A stretch of DNA of 64,000 nt from Mycobacterium sp. IS-3022 (GTDB lineage Bacteria > Actinomycetota > Actinomycetes > Mycobacteriales > Mycobacteriaceae). A program made the position numbers and the translations under genes. The stretch lies in contig NZ_LQIN01000034.1 in NCBI RefSeq assembly GCF_001500065.1, positions 62,001 to 126,000 of the forward strand, written 5' to 3'. This document shows, in pieces, positions 41,940 through 50,304 of the stretch; position 1 is the first letter of the stretch; each line of letters starts with the position of its first letter. The notes under the pieces are model-generated. The model had not been told where the DNA came from and ran no database searches. It saw nothing but the letters and a program-made list of their open reading frames with translations.

Positions 41940-43294
41940 CCAGCACGATCGACGCCCGGGCGTTGCCGCTGGTGCCGAAGAACCCACTGCCGGTCTGGCA
42001 GCTGCTGAAACTTGTGCGCAGGCTCGACACCGGACAGGAAGTGATTCGTGCCGCCGGCGGTCCCCTCACGCGCATCCAGTTCGCACCGAGGAAGTTGTAT
42101 CCGCCGATCGTTGCGGTGATGTCGCCGAACGGGATGCGCGACGTGCTGGGACGCTCCGATGCCTCCTCAGACCGGTGCATCTATCACGACGAGGTCCGCA
42201 ACATGGCGGGCGACAGCCTGTTCGTGCTGCCCAACGACCTGTGGCGCCCGCGCAAACGTGCGCTGCAGCCGGTGTTCACCAAGCAGAACGTCCGCAACTT
42301 CGGTGGCCATATGTCCGGGGCGGCACAGGCTTTCGTCGACCGCTGGCCCGACGGCGGCGACGTGGACCTCGACGTCGAGTGCCGTCGGGTGGCCATGCAG
42401 TCGTTGGGCCGGTCGGTGCTGGGCGTAGACCTCAACGAGCGCGCCGACACCATCGCCCGGTGTATGCACGTCGCGTCGTCCTACACCGCGGACCGTGCGC
42501 TGCGTCCGGTGCGCGCACCACGTTGGCTGCCGACGCCGGCGCGCCGGCGGACCCGCAGGGCGGTCGCCGAGATGAAGGACATCACCGACGAGATGGTGCG
42601 TGCGTGTCGCACCGACCCGACGCGCGACGCCCCGCTCGTGCGGGCGTTGATGGCTGCGAGAGATCCGGAGACCGGCCTGCCGATCTCCGATGACGACATC
42701 TCGAACGACCTGCTGATCTTCATGCTCGCCGGACACGACACCACGTCGACCGCGTTGACGTACTCGCTGTGGGTGCTCGGACATCATCCCGACATCCAGG
42801 CCCGCGTCGCCGCGGAAGCCGCCGCCATCGGTGATCGGCCGCTGACCCCCGAGGATGTCCCCCGACTCGGCTACACCGTGCAGGTGCTCCACGAAGCGCT
42901 GCGGTTGTGCCCCCCGGCCGCGGGCGTGGCCCGGCAGGCGACCCGTGACATCGTGGTCGACGGCTACCGTGTCGAAGCTGGGACGCTGGTGGCCCTGGGA
43001 CTGTATGGGCTGCACCACGATCCGGCGTTGTGGCCCGATCCGATGACGTTCGACCCCGAGCGGTTCAGTCCCGAGAACGTCAAGAACCGCAACCGCTGGC
43101 AGTTTCTGCCGTTCCTCGCCGGCGGCCGTCCCTGCATCGGCGAGCATTTCGCGCGACTGGAGACGACGCTGGCGCTGGCCACGATCGTACGCGCGATGGA
43201 GATCCGCTCGGTCGATGGCACTTTCGAGTGCGAGGTGCCGTTCACCACCGTCGCGAAGGGACCGATCCGGGCCCGTGTGCGCCCGCGCGACTGA
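41936..43294 (+). CDS. Cytochrome P450
   Basis: 452 aa from ATG 41936. The I-helix motif AGHDTTST, the ExxR motif in LHEALRLCPPA, and the heme-ligand loop FLAGGRPCIGEHFARLE with Cys400 are all intact, so an active mono-oxygenase is expected. The length and the DTTST and FLPFLAGG pattern are of the CYP4/CYP102/CYP110-like group that often hydroxylates fatty acids or terpenoids. It is soluble. The last 53 bp overlap an antisense hypothetical gene. The preceding PPOX-type gene is coupled to it. Confidence 0.95.
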   Translation: MTSTIDARALPLVPKNPLPVWQLLKLVRRLDTGQEVIRAAGGPLTRIQFAPRKLYPPIVAVMSPNGMRDVLGRSDASSDRCIYHDEVRNMAGDSLFVLPNDLWRPRKRALQPVFTKQNVRNFGGHMSGAAQAFVDRWPDGGDVDLDVECRRVAMQSLGRSVLGVDLNERADTIARCMHVASSYTADRALRPVRAPRWLPTPARRRTRRAVAEMKDITDEMVRACRTDPTRDAPLVRALMAARDPETGLPISDDDISNDLLIFMLAGHDTTSTALTYSLWVLGHHPDIQARVAAEAAAIGDRPLTPEDVPRLGYTVQVLHEALRLCPPAAGVARQATRDIVVDGYRVEAGTLVALGLYGLHHDPALWPDPMTFDPERFSPENVKNRNRWQFLPFLAGGRPCIGEHFARLETTLALATIVRAMEIRSVDGTFECEVPFTTVAKGPIRARVRPRD

Positions 43295-43934
43295 CGTCGC
43301 ACAGTGCAGTCGAGGCGTGTCGGTCGGCACCGGAGAGGGGGAGGCGCTCTGGCTGTGCGGCGCTACTGAGTTGTTCCCGACGGTGCCAATCGACGGCGGC
43401 AGCAGCGGCGAAGGCGACTTCCTCATCGGTGCCGATCTCGGCCAACGCCGTGGCAAGCTCATCGAATCCGTTGATGGAGCTTTCGTAGGCGATTCGGTGC
43501 GCCAGGTTCCGAACCCACCGGCGGGCGCGCATCCTCTGGCCGAACGACAACCGACGCACGTCGCAGACCACCAGGACCCGGCGTGCGCCCCGGGTGGCGA
43601 CCGCCGCGAGCCCCAACTGGCTGCAGTCGCTCTCACACGCCCGCAGACGCCTGCGCGGCGGCCGGGAATGGCCGTCACCGAACAGCGATTCGACGGCGTC
43701 CGCATCGAGGATGAGGATCGCTGCCTCGAGCGGCTCGTCGTCGGACCCCGCCGCCGAGGCTGGCCAGGCGACAGTGCCAGTCCAGCGCGAAGCCGTCGGC
43801 CGTCCGCACGGTGGGCGGCCGTGGCACACCGCAATTCCGTGACTTCGGTATGCCGCAGCAATCGCTTCCGCAACGCCCGGAAGCCGGCCGTAAATCGTCA
43901 CCGGCGCATCGCCGGATACCTGAACCGCCAACAC
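43242..43934 (-). CDS. Hypothetical protein, possibly Rossmann-like
   Basis: 230 aa. The beginning (VSGDAPVTIYGRLPGVAEAIAAAYRSHGIAV), the AILILDADAV segment and ARRVLVVCDVRRLSFGQRMRARRWVRNLAHR look like alternating strands and helices of an NAD-type fold without a clear Gly motif. It overlaps the end of the P450 gene by 53 bp, convergently, and a start nearer the P450 is possible. The opposite strand also has a long open frame, but the sequence on this strand is more protein-like. Unknown function. Confidence 0.6.
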   Translation of the reverse strand: MLAVQVSGDAPVTIYGRLPGVAEAIAAAYRSHGIAVCHGRPPCGRPTASRWTGTVAWPASAAGSDDEPLEAAILILDADAVESLFGDGHSRPPRRRLRACESDCSQLGLAAVATRGARRVLVVCDVRRLSFGQRMRARRWVRNLAHRIAYESSINGFDELATALAEIGTDEEVAFAAAAAVDWHRREQLSSAAQPERLPLSGADRHASTALCDVSRAGAHGPGSVPSRRW

Positions 43935-43962
43935 AACCTCACTACTCGTGTGAAGCGCTCAC

Positions 43963-44442
43963 CTAGACGCCGCCGGTCTCCTGGTTTATTTCTCGCTCGT
44001 ACTCGGAAATCAGCCGCAACGCAAGCGAAATGGCGTCCCGACGGCCCGCAGCGTCGTCTTCGGCGCCCGGCACGGCATCCCGTGACAGTCTCGCGGCTAT
44101 CGTGCCGAGGGCCACGCCGGCGCGTACGCGTTCCCGGTCTCGCCGACGCCCGCGGGTATGCGATGACTTCGCGAAACTCCCTGACGCCAAGGCGATCTCG
44201 TCGAGCACACAGATACGTGCGAATCGAATGCCCGCCGTGTAGCCGTTGTGGTATGCGGTGCTTCGATCCGCCGGCGGTGGCGCATCGGCCAAGTCGTCCA
44301 GCAGTCGCACCAGCACCCTCGTGCCCGCCGCACCGGAAGGTCTGCCGGTCTTCGTGGACTCCGCCTTCGTCGCCGCCGCGGGCGCGCCCCGACGCCCCGC
44401 CCCCGTGTCTGCGTGGTCAACGCTCGTCGCGGTCATCCGCAC
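43963..44442 (-). CDS. Hypothetical protein of helical character
   Basis: 159 aa. The first 35 residues are Ala/Gly/Thr-rich and likely disordered; the remainder is predicted helical (TRVLVRLLDDLADAPPPADR, IRFARICVLDEIALASGS, DAISLALRLISEYEREINQE). It ends 28 bp before the unknown gene transcribed in the same direction, so both probably form one operon. I do not recognise a family. Confidence 0.6.
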   Translation of the reverse strand: MRMTATSVDHADTGAGRRGAPAAATKAESTKTGRPSGAAGTRVLVRLLDDLADAPPPADRSTAYHNGYTAGIRFARICVLDEIALASGSFAKSSHTRGRRRDRERVRAGVALGTIAARLSRDAVPGAEDDAAGRRDAISLALRLISEYEREINQETGGV

Positions 44443-44684
44443 GCCAATATCTGATCGTCTTCAAAAGACACTGTGTCATCCTTCGAATCCCACACTTCTG
44501 AATGGTCGATTTCTCGACCCGTAACGTGCTTTTTCCGTCTTTTCACAATTTCGCGCACGCGCCTTTTCCACTTCAGCAGTTTGTTGGGCAGGTGTCGTGA
44601 AAATTGCGGATCGCAAAAAATGCGAATGCCGCGGCCGGATCACAGAAACTGCGATACCGCAGTCGAAGCGGTCCGCTCGGTTTA
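44443..44684. other. AT-richer intergenic stretch with hairpins
   Basis: 242 bases between the helical hypothetical gene and the 41-aa gene, noticeably richer in A and T than the surroundings. It contains two short hairpins: TTGCG/CGCAA at 44604-44616, next to a run of A on the + strand (T on the - strand), and CTGCG/CGCAG at 44649-44662. Both lie downstream of the 41-aa gene and could terminate it. No gene is supported. Confidence 0.45.
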
Positions 44685-44810
44685 CTAGCGGCTTGCCCGC
44701 TTGCGGCGCGCAATCGTCTCCTCGGCGGTCTTTTCCCGCTTGGCCGCGCGGCGTTCCTTGAGAGTCATCGACGGCTTTTTGAGTTCCTTACTTTGAGACT
44801 TACCAGCCAC
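44685..44810 (-). CDS. 41-aa basic protein (short conserved mycobacterial ORF)
   Basis: 41 residues from GTG 44810, with AAGGAG five bases upstream and a plausible -10 box (TATGGT) further upstream. The protein starts MAGKSQSKELKKPSMTLKER and ends ETIARRKRASR: 15 Lys or Arg among 41, with no hydrophobic core, so nucleic-acid binding is likely. The excellent ribosome site and the Lys/Arg/Glu codon choice argue for a genuine gene although it is shorter than usual annotation limits. It reminds me of small mycobacterial proteins, but I cannot name a family. Confidence 0.75.
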   Translation of the reverse strand: MAGKSQSKELKKPSMTLKERRAAKREKTAEETIARRKRASR

Positions 44811-44909
44811 AACTTCTCCTTTCGCTGGCACCCCGCATCAATGCGCGACCATACCCGAGAAAAAAATAAAGGCCAGTCGCCGTGCAATTGGGCCAGAAAA
44901 GGGACCGGA

Positions 44910-44927
44910 CCGCCGCCCCGGCGGCGG
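44910..44927 (-). terminator. GC-rich hairpin terminator of the exporter gene
   Basis: CCGCCGCC (44910-44917) and GGCGGCGG (44920-44927) form a perfect 8-bp stem; on the - strand it is followed by a short tract with TTTT, 18 bp beyond the stop of the exporter. A regular factor-independent terminator by mycobacterial standards. Confidence 0.6.
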
Positions 44928-44945
44928 CGACAGCCGCGCGTCTTC

Positions 44946-46211
44946 TCAGACGTAGCGGTTGCGGCCCGCCACCATCCCGGCACCGATCTGGATCACGTAG
45001 ACGGCCAGCACCAACGCCCATGGCACGGTCCAACCGCCCGTCGCGTCGTGCAGCAGGCCGAACAGAAAGGGACCGATCCCGGCCAGCAGATACCCGATGC
45101 CCTGCGCCATGCCGGACAACCGGGCGGTATCTGCCGAGTTTCGCGCCCGTAGCGCGATGATGGTCAACGCAAGTGAGAAGGCGCCCAACCCAATTCCGAA
45201 CAGGGCACTCCACAACAGGGGAGCGGCCGCCGGTGCCAGCATCAGGCCCAGCACGCCGGTCAGCCCCGTCACGCCCAGGGCGAGGACCCACGGACCCTGA
45301 CTCGTCGCGCGGGCCGCCAGCGGCGAGCCGAACAGCGCGATCGGCACGCCGATGAGTGACACCAGCCCGCTGAGCAGGCCGGCCTGCGTCGGCGTCAGGC
45401 CACTGTCGATCAGAACTTCGGGCAGCCACCCCATCGCGATGTACGCCAGGCAGGCCTGACAACCGAAGAACAACGTCACCATCCAGGCCAGGCCGCTGCG
45501 CATCATCGGGCGGTCTCGTGGTTCGACGGTGGCGCCGAGGTCGGTCCTACCGAGATCCCTGCCGCCGAGCAGCCAGGCGGCCAACGCCAGCGCCGCGAGC
45601 AACGCCCAGCCGCCCAGCGCCTGCCGCCACCCGCCGAACACCTGCTCGAGCATCGGCGTGACCGCCGCGCCCAGCGCGCCGCCGCCTTGCAGCGCGGCGG
45701 TGTAGATACCGGTCATCACGCCGATCTGGGCCGGGAAGGCGTCCTTGATGACCACCGGGATCAGCACGTTGATGAGCGCGATGCCCGCCGTGGCGACGAG
45801 CGTCCCGCCGATCACCACGAACGCCCCGTCGAGCGGGCGAACGACGAGCCCGACAACCAGCGTCGCCATCGCGCCGGCGATTCCGGGCCCCAGACCGAAC
45901 CGGCGGGCCAGCGCCGGCGCGGCCAGTCCTGCACCCGCGAAGCACAGCCCGGGCAGCGTGGTCAGCACGCCTGCCCAGGTGGCCGAGGCGTCCAGCGAGG
46001 TGCGCATCGGTCCCAGCAACGGCCCGATGCTGGTGATCGCCGGCCGCAGGTTGAGTGCGGTGAGAACGACCGCAACGACGAGCAGGAACCGACCGGCCAG
46101 CAGCGGGGGCCGGTCTATCTCGTTGCGGCAAGGGGCGTCGGCGTCCTGCCTGATCTTGTCGACGGCGCCGCCGAGCCCGGTGGAAGTCACATGTTGTAGA
46201 GTCTCATACAT
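44946..46211 (-). CDS. MFS transporter, CynX/NimT type
   Basis: 421 aa from ATG 46211. The first 45 residues are polar; then 12 hydrophobic segments begin with FLLVVAVVLTALNLRPAITSIGPLL. The motif LNLRPA near the first helix and GALGAAVTPML are typical for the CynX/NimT (cyanate/nitroimidazole) branch of the major facilitator superfamily. Cargo unknown. A GntR gene is divergent, 27 bp away; its palindromic operator covers the start codon. The ATG may be questioned for this reason, and GTG 46190 is an alternative. Confidence 0.88.
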   Translation of the reverse strand: MYETLQHVTSTGLGGAVDKIRQDADAPCRNEIDRPPLLAGRFLLVVAVVLTALNLRPAITSIGPLLGPMRTSLDASATWAGVLTTLPGLCFAGAGLAAPALARRFGLGPGIAGAMATLVVGLVVRPLDGAFVVIGGTLVATAGIALINVLIPVVIKDAFPAQIGVMTGIYTAALQGGGALGAAVTPMLEQVFGGWRQALGGWALLAALALAAWLLGGRDLGRTDLGATVEPRDRPMMRSGLAWMVTLFFGCQACLAYIAMGWLPEVLIDSGLTPTQAGLLSGLVSLIGVPIALFGSPLAARATSQGPWVLALGVTGLTGVLGLMLAPAAAPLLWSALFGIGLGAFSLALTIIALRARNSADTARLSGMAQGIGYLLAGIGPFLFGLLHDATGGWTVPWALVLAVYVIQIGAGMVAGRNRYV

Positions 46212-46225
46212 CCGATGATCGGATG
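46209..46225. promoter_or_regulatory. GntR-type operator CATCCGATGATCGGATG
   Basis: Perfect 7-bp arms CATCCGA and TCGGATG around TGA, lying in the 27-bp gap between the divergent exporter and GntR genes and covering the proposed exporter start codon. The spacing and position match FadR/GntR sites that block both promoters. Confidence 0.65.
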
Positions 46226-46238
46226 AAATGGAGAATGT

Positions 46239-46925
46239 GTGACGCTCGCTACCACCCGCAGGACCGGCCTGGTCGATCAGGCCATTGAGCAACTGCGTGC
46301 CTCCGTGGAGTCGGGCGCATGGCCGGTGAACTCCCGCATCCCCGCCGAGCCGGAACTCGCGGGAGCGCTCGGCGTGGGGCGCAACACCGTGCGGGAGGCG
46401 GTTCGGGCGTTGGCGCACAGCGGCTTGCTGGAGGTCCGCCAAGGTGACGGGACGTACGTCCGGGCGACCAGTGAGGTATCGGGCGCTCTACGCCGACTCT
46501 GTGGAACCGAGTTGCGCGAAGTGCTACAGGTGAGGCGCTGTCTTGAAGTGGAGGGGGCGCGGCTGGCCGCCCGGGCCCGAACCGCGGCGGACGTCGACGA
46601 CTTGCGGGCCCTGCTGAAACGTCGGGACCAGATTTCCCCGTCCGAGGAGCCCGAGGCCTTCGCCCGTGCGGACACCGAGTTCCACGTCGCCGTGGTGCGC
46701 AGTTCCCACAATGTCGTGCTGATCGAGCTGTATCGCGGGCTCACCGACGTGGTCATGGCCAGTGTCGCGACCGCAGCCGAGGAACCGGCCACGGCCGTGA
46801 TTGATCACGGCCGCCTGGTCGAGGCAATCGCGGCGGGCGACGTCGAATCCGCCGGGCTCGAAGCCGGCGGGTTCATCGACGAGATCTTGAGCGAGTTCCG
46901 GCTGTCGGACGAGGCGTCGACGTAG
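46239..46925 (+). CDS. FadR/GntR family transcriptional regulator
   Basis: 228 aa, GTG start behind GGAGA. The N-terminal winged HTH is RIPAEPELAGALGVGRNTVREAVRALAHSGLLEVRQGDGTYV, and the C-terminal all-helical FCD domain contains a metal-ligand-like EFHVAVVRSSHN followed by HGRLVEAIAAGD. FadR-type regulators bind small acids; the ligand here is unknown, perhaps the substrate of the divergent exporter. The palindrome at 46209 is its most likely site. Confidence 0.93.
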   Translation: MTLATTRRTGLVDQAIEQLRASVESGAWPVNSRIPAEPELAGALGVGRNTVREAVRALAHSGLLEVRQGDGTYVRATSEVSGALRRLCGTELREVLQVRRCLEVEGARLAARARTAADVDDLRALLKRRDQISPSEEPEAFARADTEFHVAVVRSSHNVVLIELYRGLTDVVMASVATAAEEPATAVIDHGRLVEAIAAGDVESAGLEAGGFIDEILSEFRLSDEAST

Positions 46926-46930
46926 TCGAG

Positions 46931-47311
46931 CTACACCCGCGTCAGCAGCACGGCCTGTTCGAAGGGCAGTCGGGCGAAGATGGGCCGCCAGAAACCCGTC
47001 ACCGACGGCGCCGCCTCGGCCTTGGGCATCACGCGTGGCGCGCGCAGCTCGAAGGTCTTGCCGTAGCGCTTCATCCGCGCGCCGCCGGCGGCGGTGACGT
47101 TCTTCAGCCAGTCGCGGTCGGGTCCGTACGTGAGCAGGATGGCCACGCCATCCTCCGTGGGAAAGACCGTCAACGGGGTGCGATACGGCGTGCCCGATCT
47201 GCGGCCGACGTGTTCGAGGATGCCGAAGGTCGGCGCCCAGCCGGCCCACAGCCGCTGGATCGGATTGGTCACATGCCGGTTGAACCGGGCCAGCCATTGC
47301 GGCAGCTGCAT
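46931..47311 (-). CDS. Nitroreductase/quinone reductase family (deazaflavin-dependent) protein 1
   Basis: 126 aa from ATG 47311. The family pattern HVGRRSGTPYRTPLTVFPTEDGVAILLTYGPDRDWLKNV is that of the Ddn-type F420H2-dependent nitroreductases (DUF385). Such proteins use reduced F420 to reduce quinones or nitro compounds at the membrane. It is 5 bp from the convergent GntR gene and, on the other side, only 21 bp from a divergent relative. It could be an intracellular quinone reductase. Size is slightly below the family mean of 145. Confidence 0.85.
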   Translation of the reverse strand: MQLPQWLARFNRHVTNPIQRLWAGWAPTFGILEHVGRRSGTPYRTPLTVFPTEDGVAILLTYGPDRDWLKNVTAAGGARMKRYGKTFELRAPRVMPKAEAAPSVTGFWRPIFARLPFEQAVLLTRV

Positions 47312-47332
47312 ACGGCCATCAAACTCGACGCC

Positions 47333-47716
47333 ATGGCCTACCTCAAGCCTCCGTGGTTCGTGCGCAAGATCTTCAACAAGATCGCGATGGCGACCGGAGT
47401 CGGCAACAGCCAGACACTGACCGTGACCAAGCGCGTCAGCAAGCAGCCGCAACAGATCCCCGTGGTGGTCCCCGAGGTCGACGGCGTCAAGTATCTGGTC
47501 TCCACCCGAGGCGAGGCCGAGTGGGTGAAGAACGTCCGCGCCGATCCCCACGTCAAGCTCGGCGACGTGGCGTATGTTGCCACGGAGGTGCCGGTCGACA
47601 AGCGCGGGCCGATCATCGCCGCCTACCGGCCGCTCGCGGGCAAGGTCGTCGAGGCCTACTGGAAGCAGCTGCCGTCTGATGTCGATCACCCCACCTTCGC
47701 GCTCACTCCCGGTTGA
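47333..47716 (+). CDS. Nitroreductase/quinone reductase-like protein 2
   Basis: 127 aa from ATG 47333. It starts [16 protein letters not shown], then [50 protein letters not shown]: the split barrel of the DUF385 family is recognisable but the usual RRTG/RRSG motif is replaced, so F420 binding may be lost or different. It is divergent from its relative with a 21-bp gap, so the two share a promoter region. It is followed by hemL after 52 bp. Confidence 0.8.
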   Translation: MAYLKPPWFVRKIFNKIAMATGVGNSQTLTVTKRVSKQPQQIPVVVPEVDGVKYLVSTRGEAEWVKNVRADPHVKLGDVAYVATEVPVDKRGPIIAAYRPLAGKVVEAYWKQLPSDVDHPTFALTPG

Positions 47717-47768
47717 GCCACTACACCCTGTAGTTGACGGTTTCGAGCCTGCTGGGACACTGGTGGCC

Positions 47769-49073
47769 ATGTCGAGCACCGACGTCTCCGCGAAGCTCTT
47801 CGCCGACGCGTGCGCCCTCATCCCCGGCGGGGTCAACTCCCCGGTGCGGGCGTTCACCGCGGTCGGCGGCACCCCCCGGTTCATCACCTCGGCCAGTGGC
47901 TGCTGGCTGACCGACGCCGACGGCAACCGCTACGTCGACCTGGTCTGCTCGTGGGGGCCGATGATCCTCGGCCATGCGCATCCGGATGTGGTCGCGGCGG
48001 TGCAGCGAGTGGTGTCCGACGGCTTGTCGTTCGGCGCCCCCACCCCCTCGGAGTCGGAACTGGCCGCCGAGATCATCGGCCGGGTCGCACCGGTCGAGCG
48101 GCTGCGGCTGGTGAACTCCGGCACCGAGTCCACGATGAGCGCGATCCGGTTGGCCCGCGGCTACACGGGCCGGGCCAAGATCGTGAAGTTCTCCGGCTGC
48201 TACCACGGCCACAGCGACGCGCTGTTGGCCGACGCGGGCTCCGGCGTCGCCACGCTCGGGCTGCCGTCGTCGCCGGGGGTGACGGGCGCCGCGGCCGCCG
48301 ACACGATCGTGCTGCCGTACAACAACGTCGCGGCGGTGGAGGAGATCTTCGCCCGCTTCGGCGACGAGATCGCGTGCGTGATCACCGAGGCCAGCCCCGG
48401 CAACATGGGCACCGTCCCGCCGCTGCCCGGCTTCAACGCCGCGCTGCGCCGGATCACCGCCGAACATGGCGCCTTGCTGATCGTCGACGAGGTCATGACG
48501 GGGTTCCGCGTCAGCCGGTCGGGCTGGTACGGCGTCGATCCCGTCGACGCCGACCTGTTCACCTTCGGCAAGGTGATGAGCGGCGGACTGCCGGCGGCCG
48601 CGTTCGGTGGCCGAGCCGAGGTGATGGATCGGCTGGCCCCACTGGGGCCGGTGTATCAGGCGGGCACCCTGTCGGGAAACCCGGTCGCGATGGCGGCGGG
48701 CCTGGCCACGCTGCGCGCCGCCGACGACGCCACCTACGCCCAACTCGACGCCAACGCCGACCGCCTGACCGAGCTGCTGAGCCGCGCCTTGACCGAAGCC
48801 GGCGTGGCGCACCGGGTTCCCCGCGCCGGCAACATGTTCAGCGTCTTCTTCACCGACGCGGCGGTGACCGACTTCGCATCGGCGCGGGCCTCCGAGACAT
48901 GGCGCTTCCCGGCGTTCTTCCACGCGCTGCTCGATGCCGGCGTGTACCCGCCGCCGAGTGCGTTCGAGACTTGGTTCGTCTCAACGGCTTTGGACGACGA
49001 CGCGTTCGACCGGATCGCCGCAGCCCTGCCGGGCGCCGCGCGAGCCGCGGCGGAAGCCGAGAGACCGGCATGA
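47769..49073 (+). CDS. hemL: Glutamate-1-semialdehyde 2,1-aminomutase
   Basis: 434 aa from ATG 47769. A PLP fold-type I enzyme that converts glutamate-1-semialdehyde to 5-aminolevulinate, completing the C5 pathway started by HemA. The PLP lysine is K268 in [22 protein letters not shown] near the N terminus and [19 protein letters not shown] are signature segments. In M. tuberculosis hemL also lies some 12 genes from hemA-hemB; here a foreign-looking block sits in between. Its stop overlaps the next ATG. Confidence 0.97.
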   Translation: MSSTDVSAKLFADACALIPGGVNSPVRAFTAVGGTPRFITSASGCWLTDADGNRYVDLVCSWGPMILGHAHPDVVAAVQRVVSDGLSFGAPTPSESELAAEIIGRVAPVERLRLVNSGTESTMSAIRLARGYTGRAKIVKFSGCYHGHSDALLADAGSGVATLGLPSSPGVTGAAAADTIVLPYNNVAAVEEIFARFGDEIACVITEASPGNMGTVPPLPGFNAALRRITAEHGALLIVDEVMTGFRVSRSGWYGVDPVDADLFTFGKVMSGGLPAAAFGGRAEVMDRLAPLGPVYQAGTLSGNPVAMAAGLATLRAADDATYAQLDANADRLTELLSRALTEAGVAHRVPRAGNMFSVFFTDAAVTDFASARASETWRFPAFFHALLDAGVYPPPSAFETWFVSTALDDDAFDRIAAALPGAARAAAEAERPA

Positions 49074-49690
49074 CGAGCACCGAGGACGTGAAGACCGTGG
49101 TGCACGTGATGCGGCACGGCGAGGTGCACAACCCCGACAAGATCCTGTACGGCCGCCTGCCGGACTATCACCTCTCCGAGCGGGGCCGGGCGCAGGCGCA
49201 GGCGGTCGCCGACTGGCTGTCGTCGCGCGACATCGTGTATGTGGTGGCCTCGCCGTTGGAGCGGGCACAGGAGACCGCGGGTCCCATCGCGGCGGGCCTG
49301 GGGTTGTCGGTCGACACCGACGACGGATTGATCGAGTCGCTGAACATCTTTCAGGGACAACGGGTCTCGCCGGGCGACGGTGCGCTGCGCGACCCCCGCA
49401 ACTGGTGGCATCTGCGCAACCCGCGGACGCCTTCCTGGGGAGAGCCGTACAGCGAGATCGCCGAGCGGATGACCGCCGCGGTGCATCGCGCCAGGGCCAA
49501 GGCGGCGGGCCACGAGGCGGTGTGCGTGAGCCACCAACTGCCCGTCGAGACGTTGCGCCGGTCGATGACCGGTCATGCGCTGCACCACTTTCCGACCCGA
49601 CGGCTGTGCAACCTGGCTTCGCTCACCTCGTTCTACTTTCACGGCGACGCCTACGTCGGCTGGAGCTACGCGGAGTTGGCCGGGCAGTGA
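49070..49690 (+). CDS. Histidine phosphatase family protein (phosphoglycerate mutase-like, Rv0525 type)
   Basis: 206 aa. The phospho-histidine motif is MRHGEVHNP near residue 15, followed by [21 protein letters not shown] and the second His region [13 protein letters not shown]. Family members are phosphatases or mutases; this one is not a glycolytic enzyme, judging from its size and lack of the GpmA insert. Overlaps with hemL and with the TlpA-like gene indicate one operon joining heme supply and cytochrome c maturation. Confidence 0.9.
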   Translation: MTSTEDVKTVVHVMRHGEVHNPDKILYGRLPDYHLSERGRAQAQAVADWLSSRDIVYVVASPLERAQETAGPIAAGLGLSVDTDDGLIESLNIFQGQRVSPGDGALRDPRNWWHLRNPRTPSWGEPYSEIAERMTAAVHRARAKAAGHEAVCVSHQLPVETLRRSMTGHALHHFPTRRLCNLASLTSFYFHGDAYVGWSYAELAGQ

Positions 49691-50304
49691 AGCTGCGGTT
49701 GCTTCTGGCGTGCGTGGCGATCGTCGCGCTCGCTGGCTGCTCCACCGGCGACGACGCGGTCGCGCAGGGCGGCACCTTCGAGTTCGTCGCGCCCGGCGGG
49801 CAGACCGACATCTTCTACGATCCGCCGCAGGACCGCGGCCGGCCCGGCCCGCTGAGCGGTCCGGATCTGATGGACCCTTCGAGAACCATTTCCCTCGACG
49901 ACTTCGCGGGCAAGGTCGTGGTGCTCAACGTGTGGGGACAGTGGTGCGGACCGTGCCGTACCGAAATCACCCAACTGCAGCAGGTTTACGACAAGACGCG
50001 GCACCTCGGTGTGGCATTTCTCGGCATCGACGTCCGCGACAGCAACCGTCAGGCCGCGGTCGACTTCATCGTCGACCGGAAGATCACCTTCCCCTCGATC
50101 TACGACCCCGCGATGCGGACCATGATCGCGTTCGGCGGCCGGTACCCGACGACGGTCATCCCGTCGACTGTGGTGCTCGACCGGGAGCACCGCGTCGCGG
50201 CGGTGTTCCTGCGCGAACTTCTCGCCGAGGATCTGCAGCCGGTCGTGGAACGCCTTGCAGGCGAAAAGGACGGGGCGGCGGAGCACAAAGAGGCCGGCAC
50301 ATGA
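49687..50304 (+). CDS. TlpA/ResA-like thioredoxin-fold lipoprotein
   Basis: 205 aa from GTG 49687 overlapping the previous stop. The signal sequence LLLACVAIVALAGC ends in a lipobox with Cys18, so it is tethered to the outer face of the cytoplasmic membrane. The redox motif WCGPC has Cys87 and Cys90 in a thioredoxin fold (VVVLNVWGQWCGPC). It would reduce the heme-binding cysteines of apocytochrome c, receiving electrons from CcdA, whose gene follows with a four-base overlap. Equivalent to Rv0526. Confidence 0.94.
   Translation: MKLRLLLACVAIVALAGCSTGDDAVAQGGTFEFVAPGGQTDIFYDPPQDRGRPGPLSGPDLMDPSRTISLDDFAGKVVVLNVWGQWCGPCRTEITQLQQVYDKTRHLGVAFLGIDVRDSNRQAAVDFIVDRKITFPSIYDPAMRTMIAFGGRYPTTVIPSTVVLDREHRVAAVFLRELLAEDLQPVVERLAGEKDGAAEHKEAGT

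Noticed and set aside
43215-44501. A 428-codon + strand frame running from the end of the P450 through both hypothetical genes
   Set aside because: Very rich in Arg, Pro and Ser with no fold-like pattern; the two - strand genes have better composition. Some doubt remains, so their confidence is moderate.
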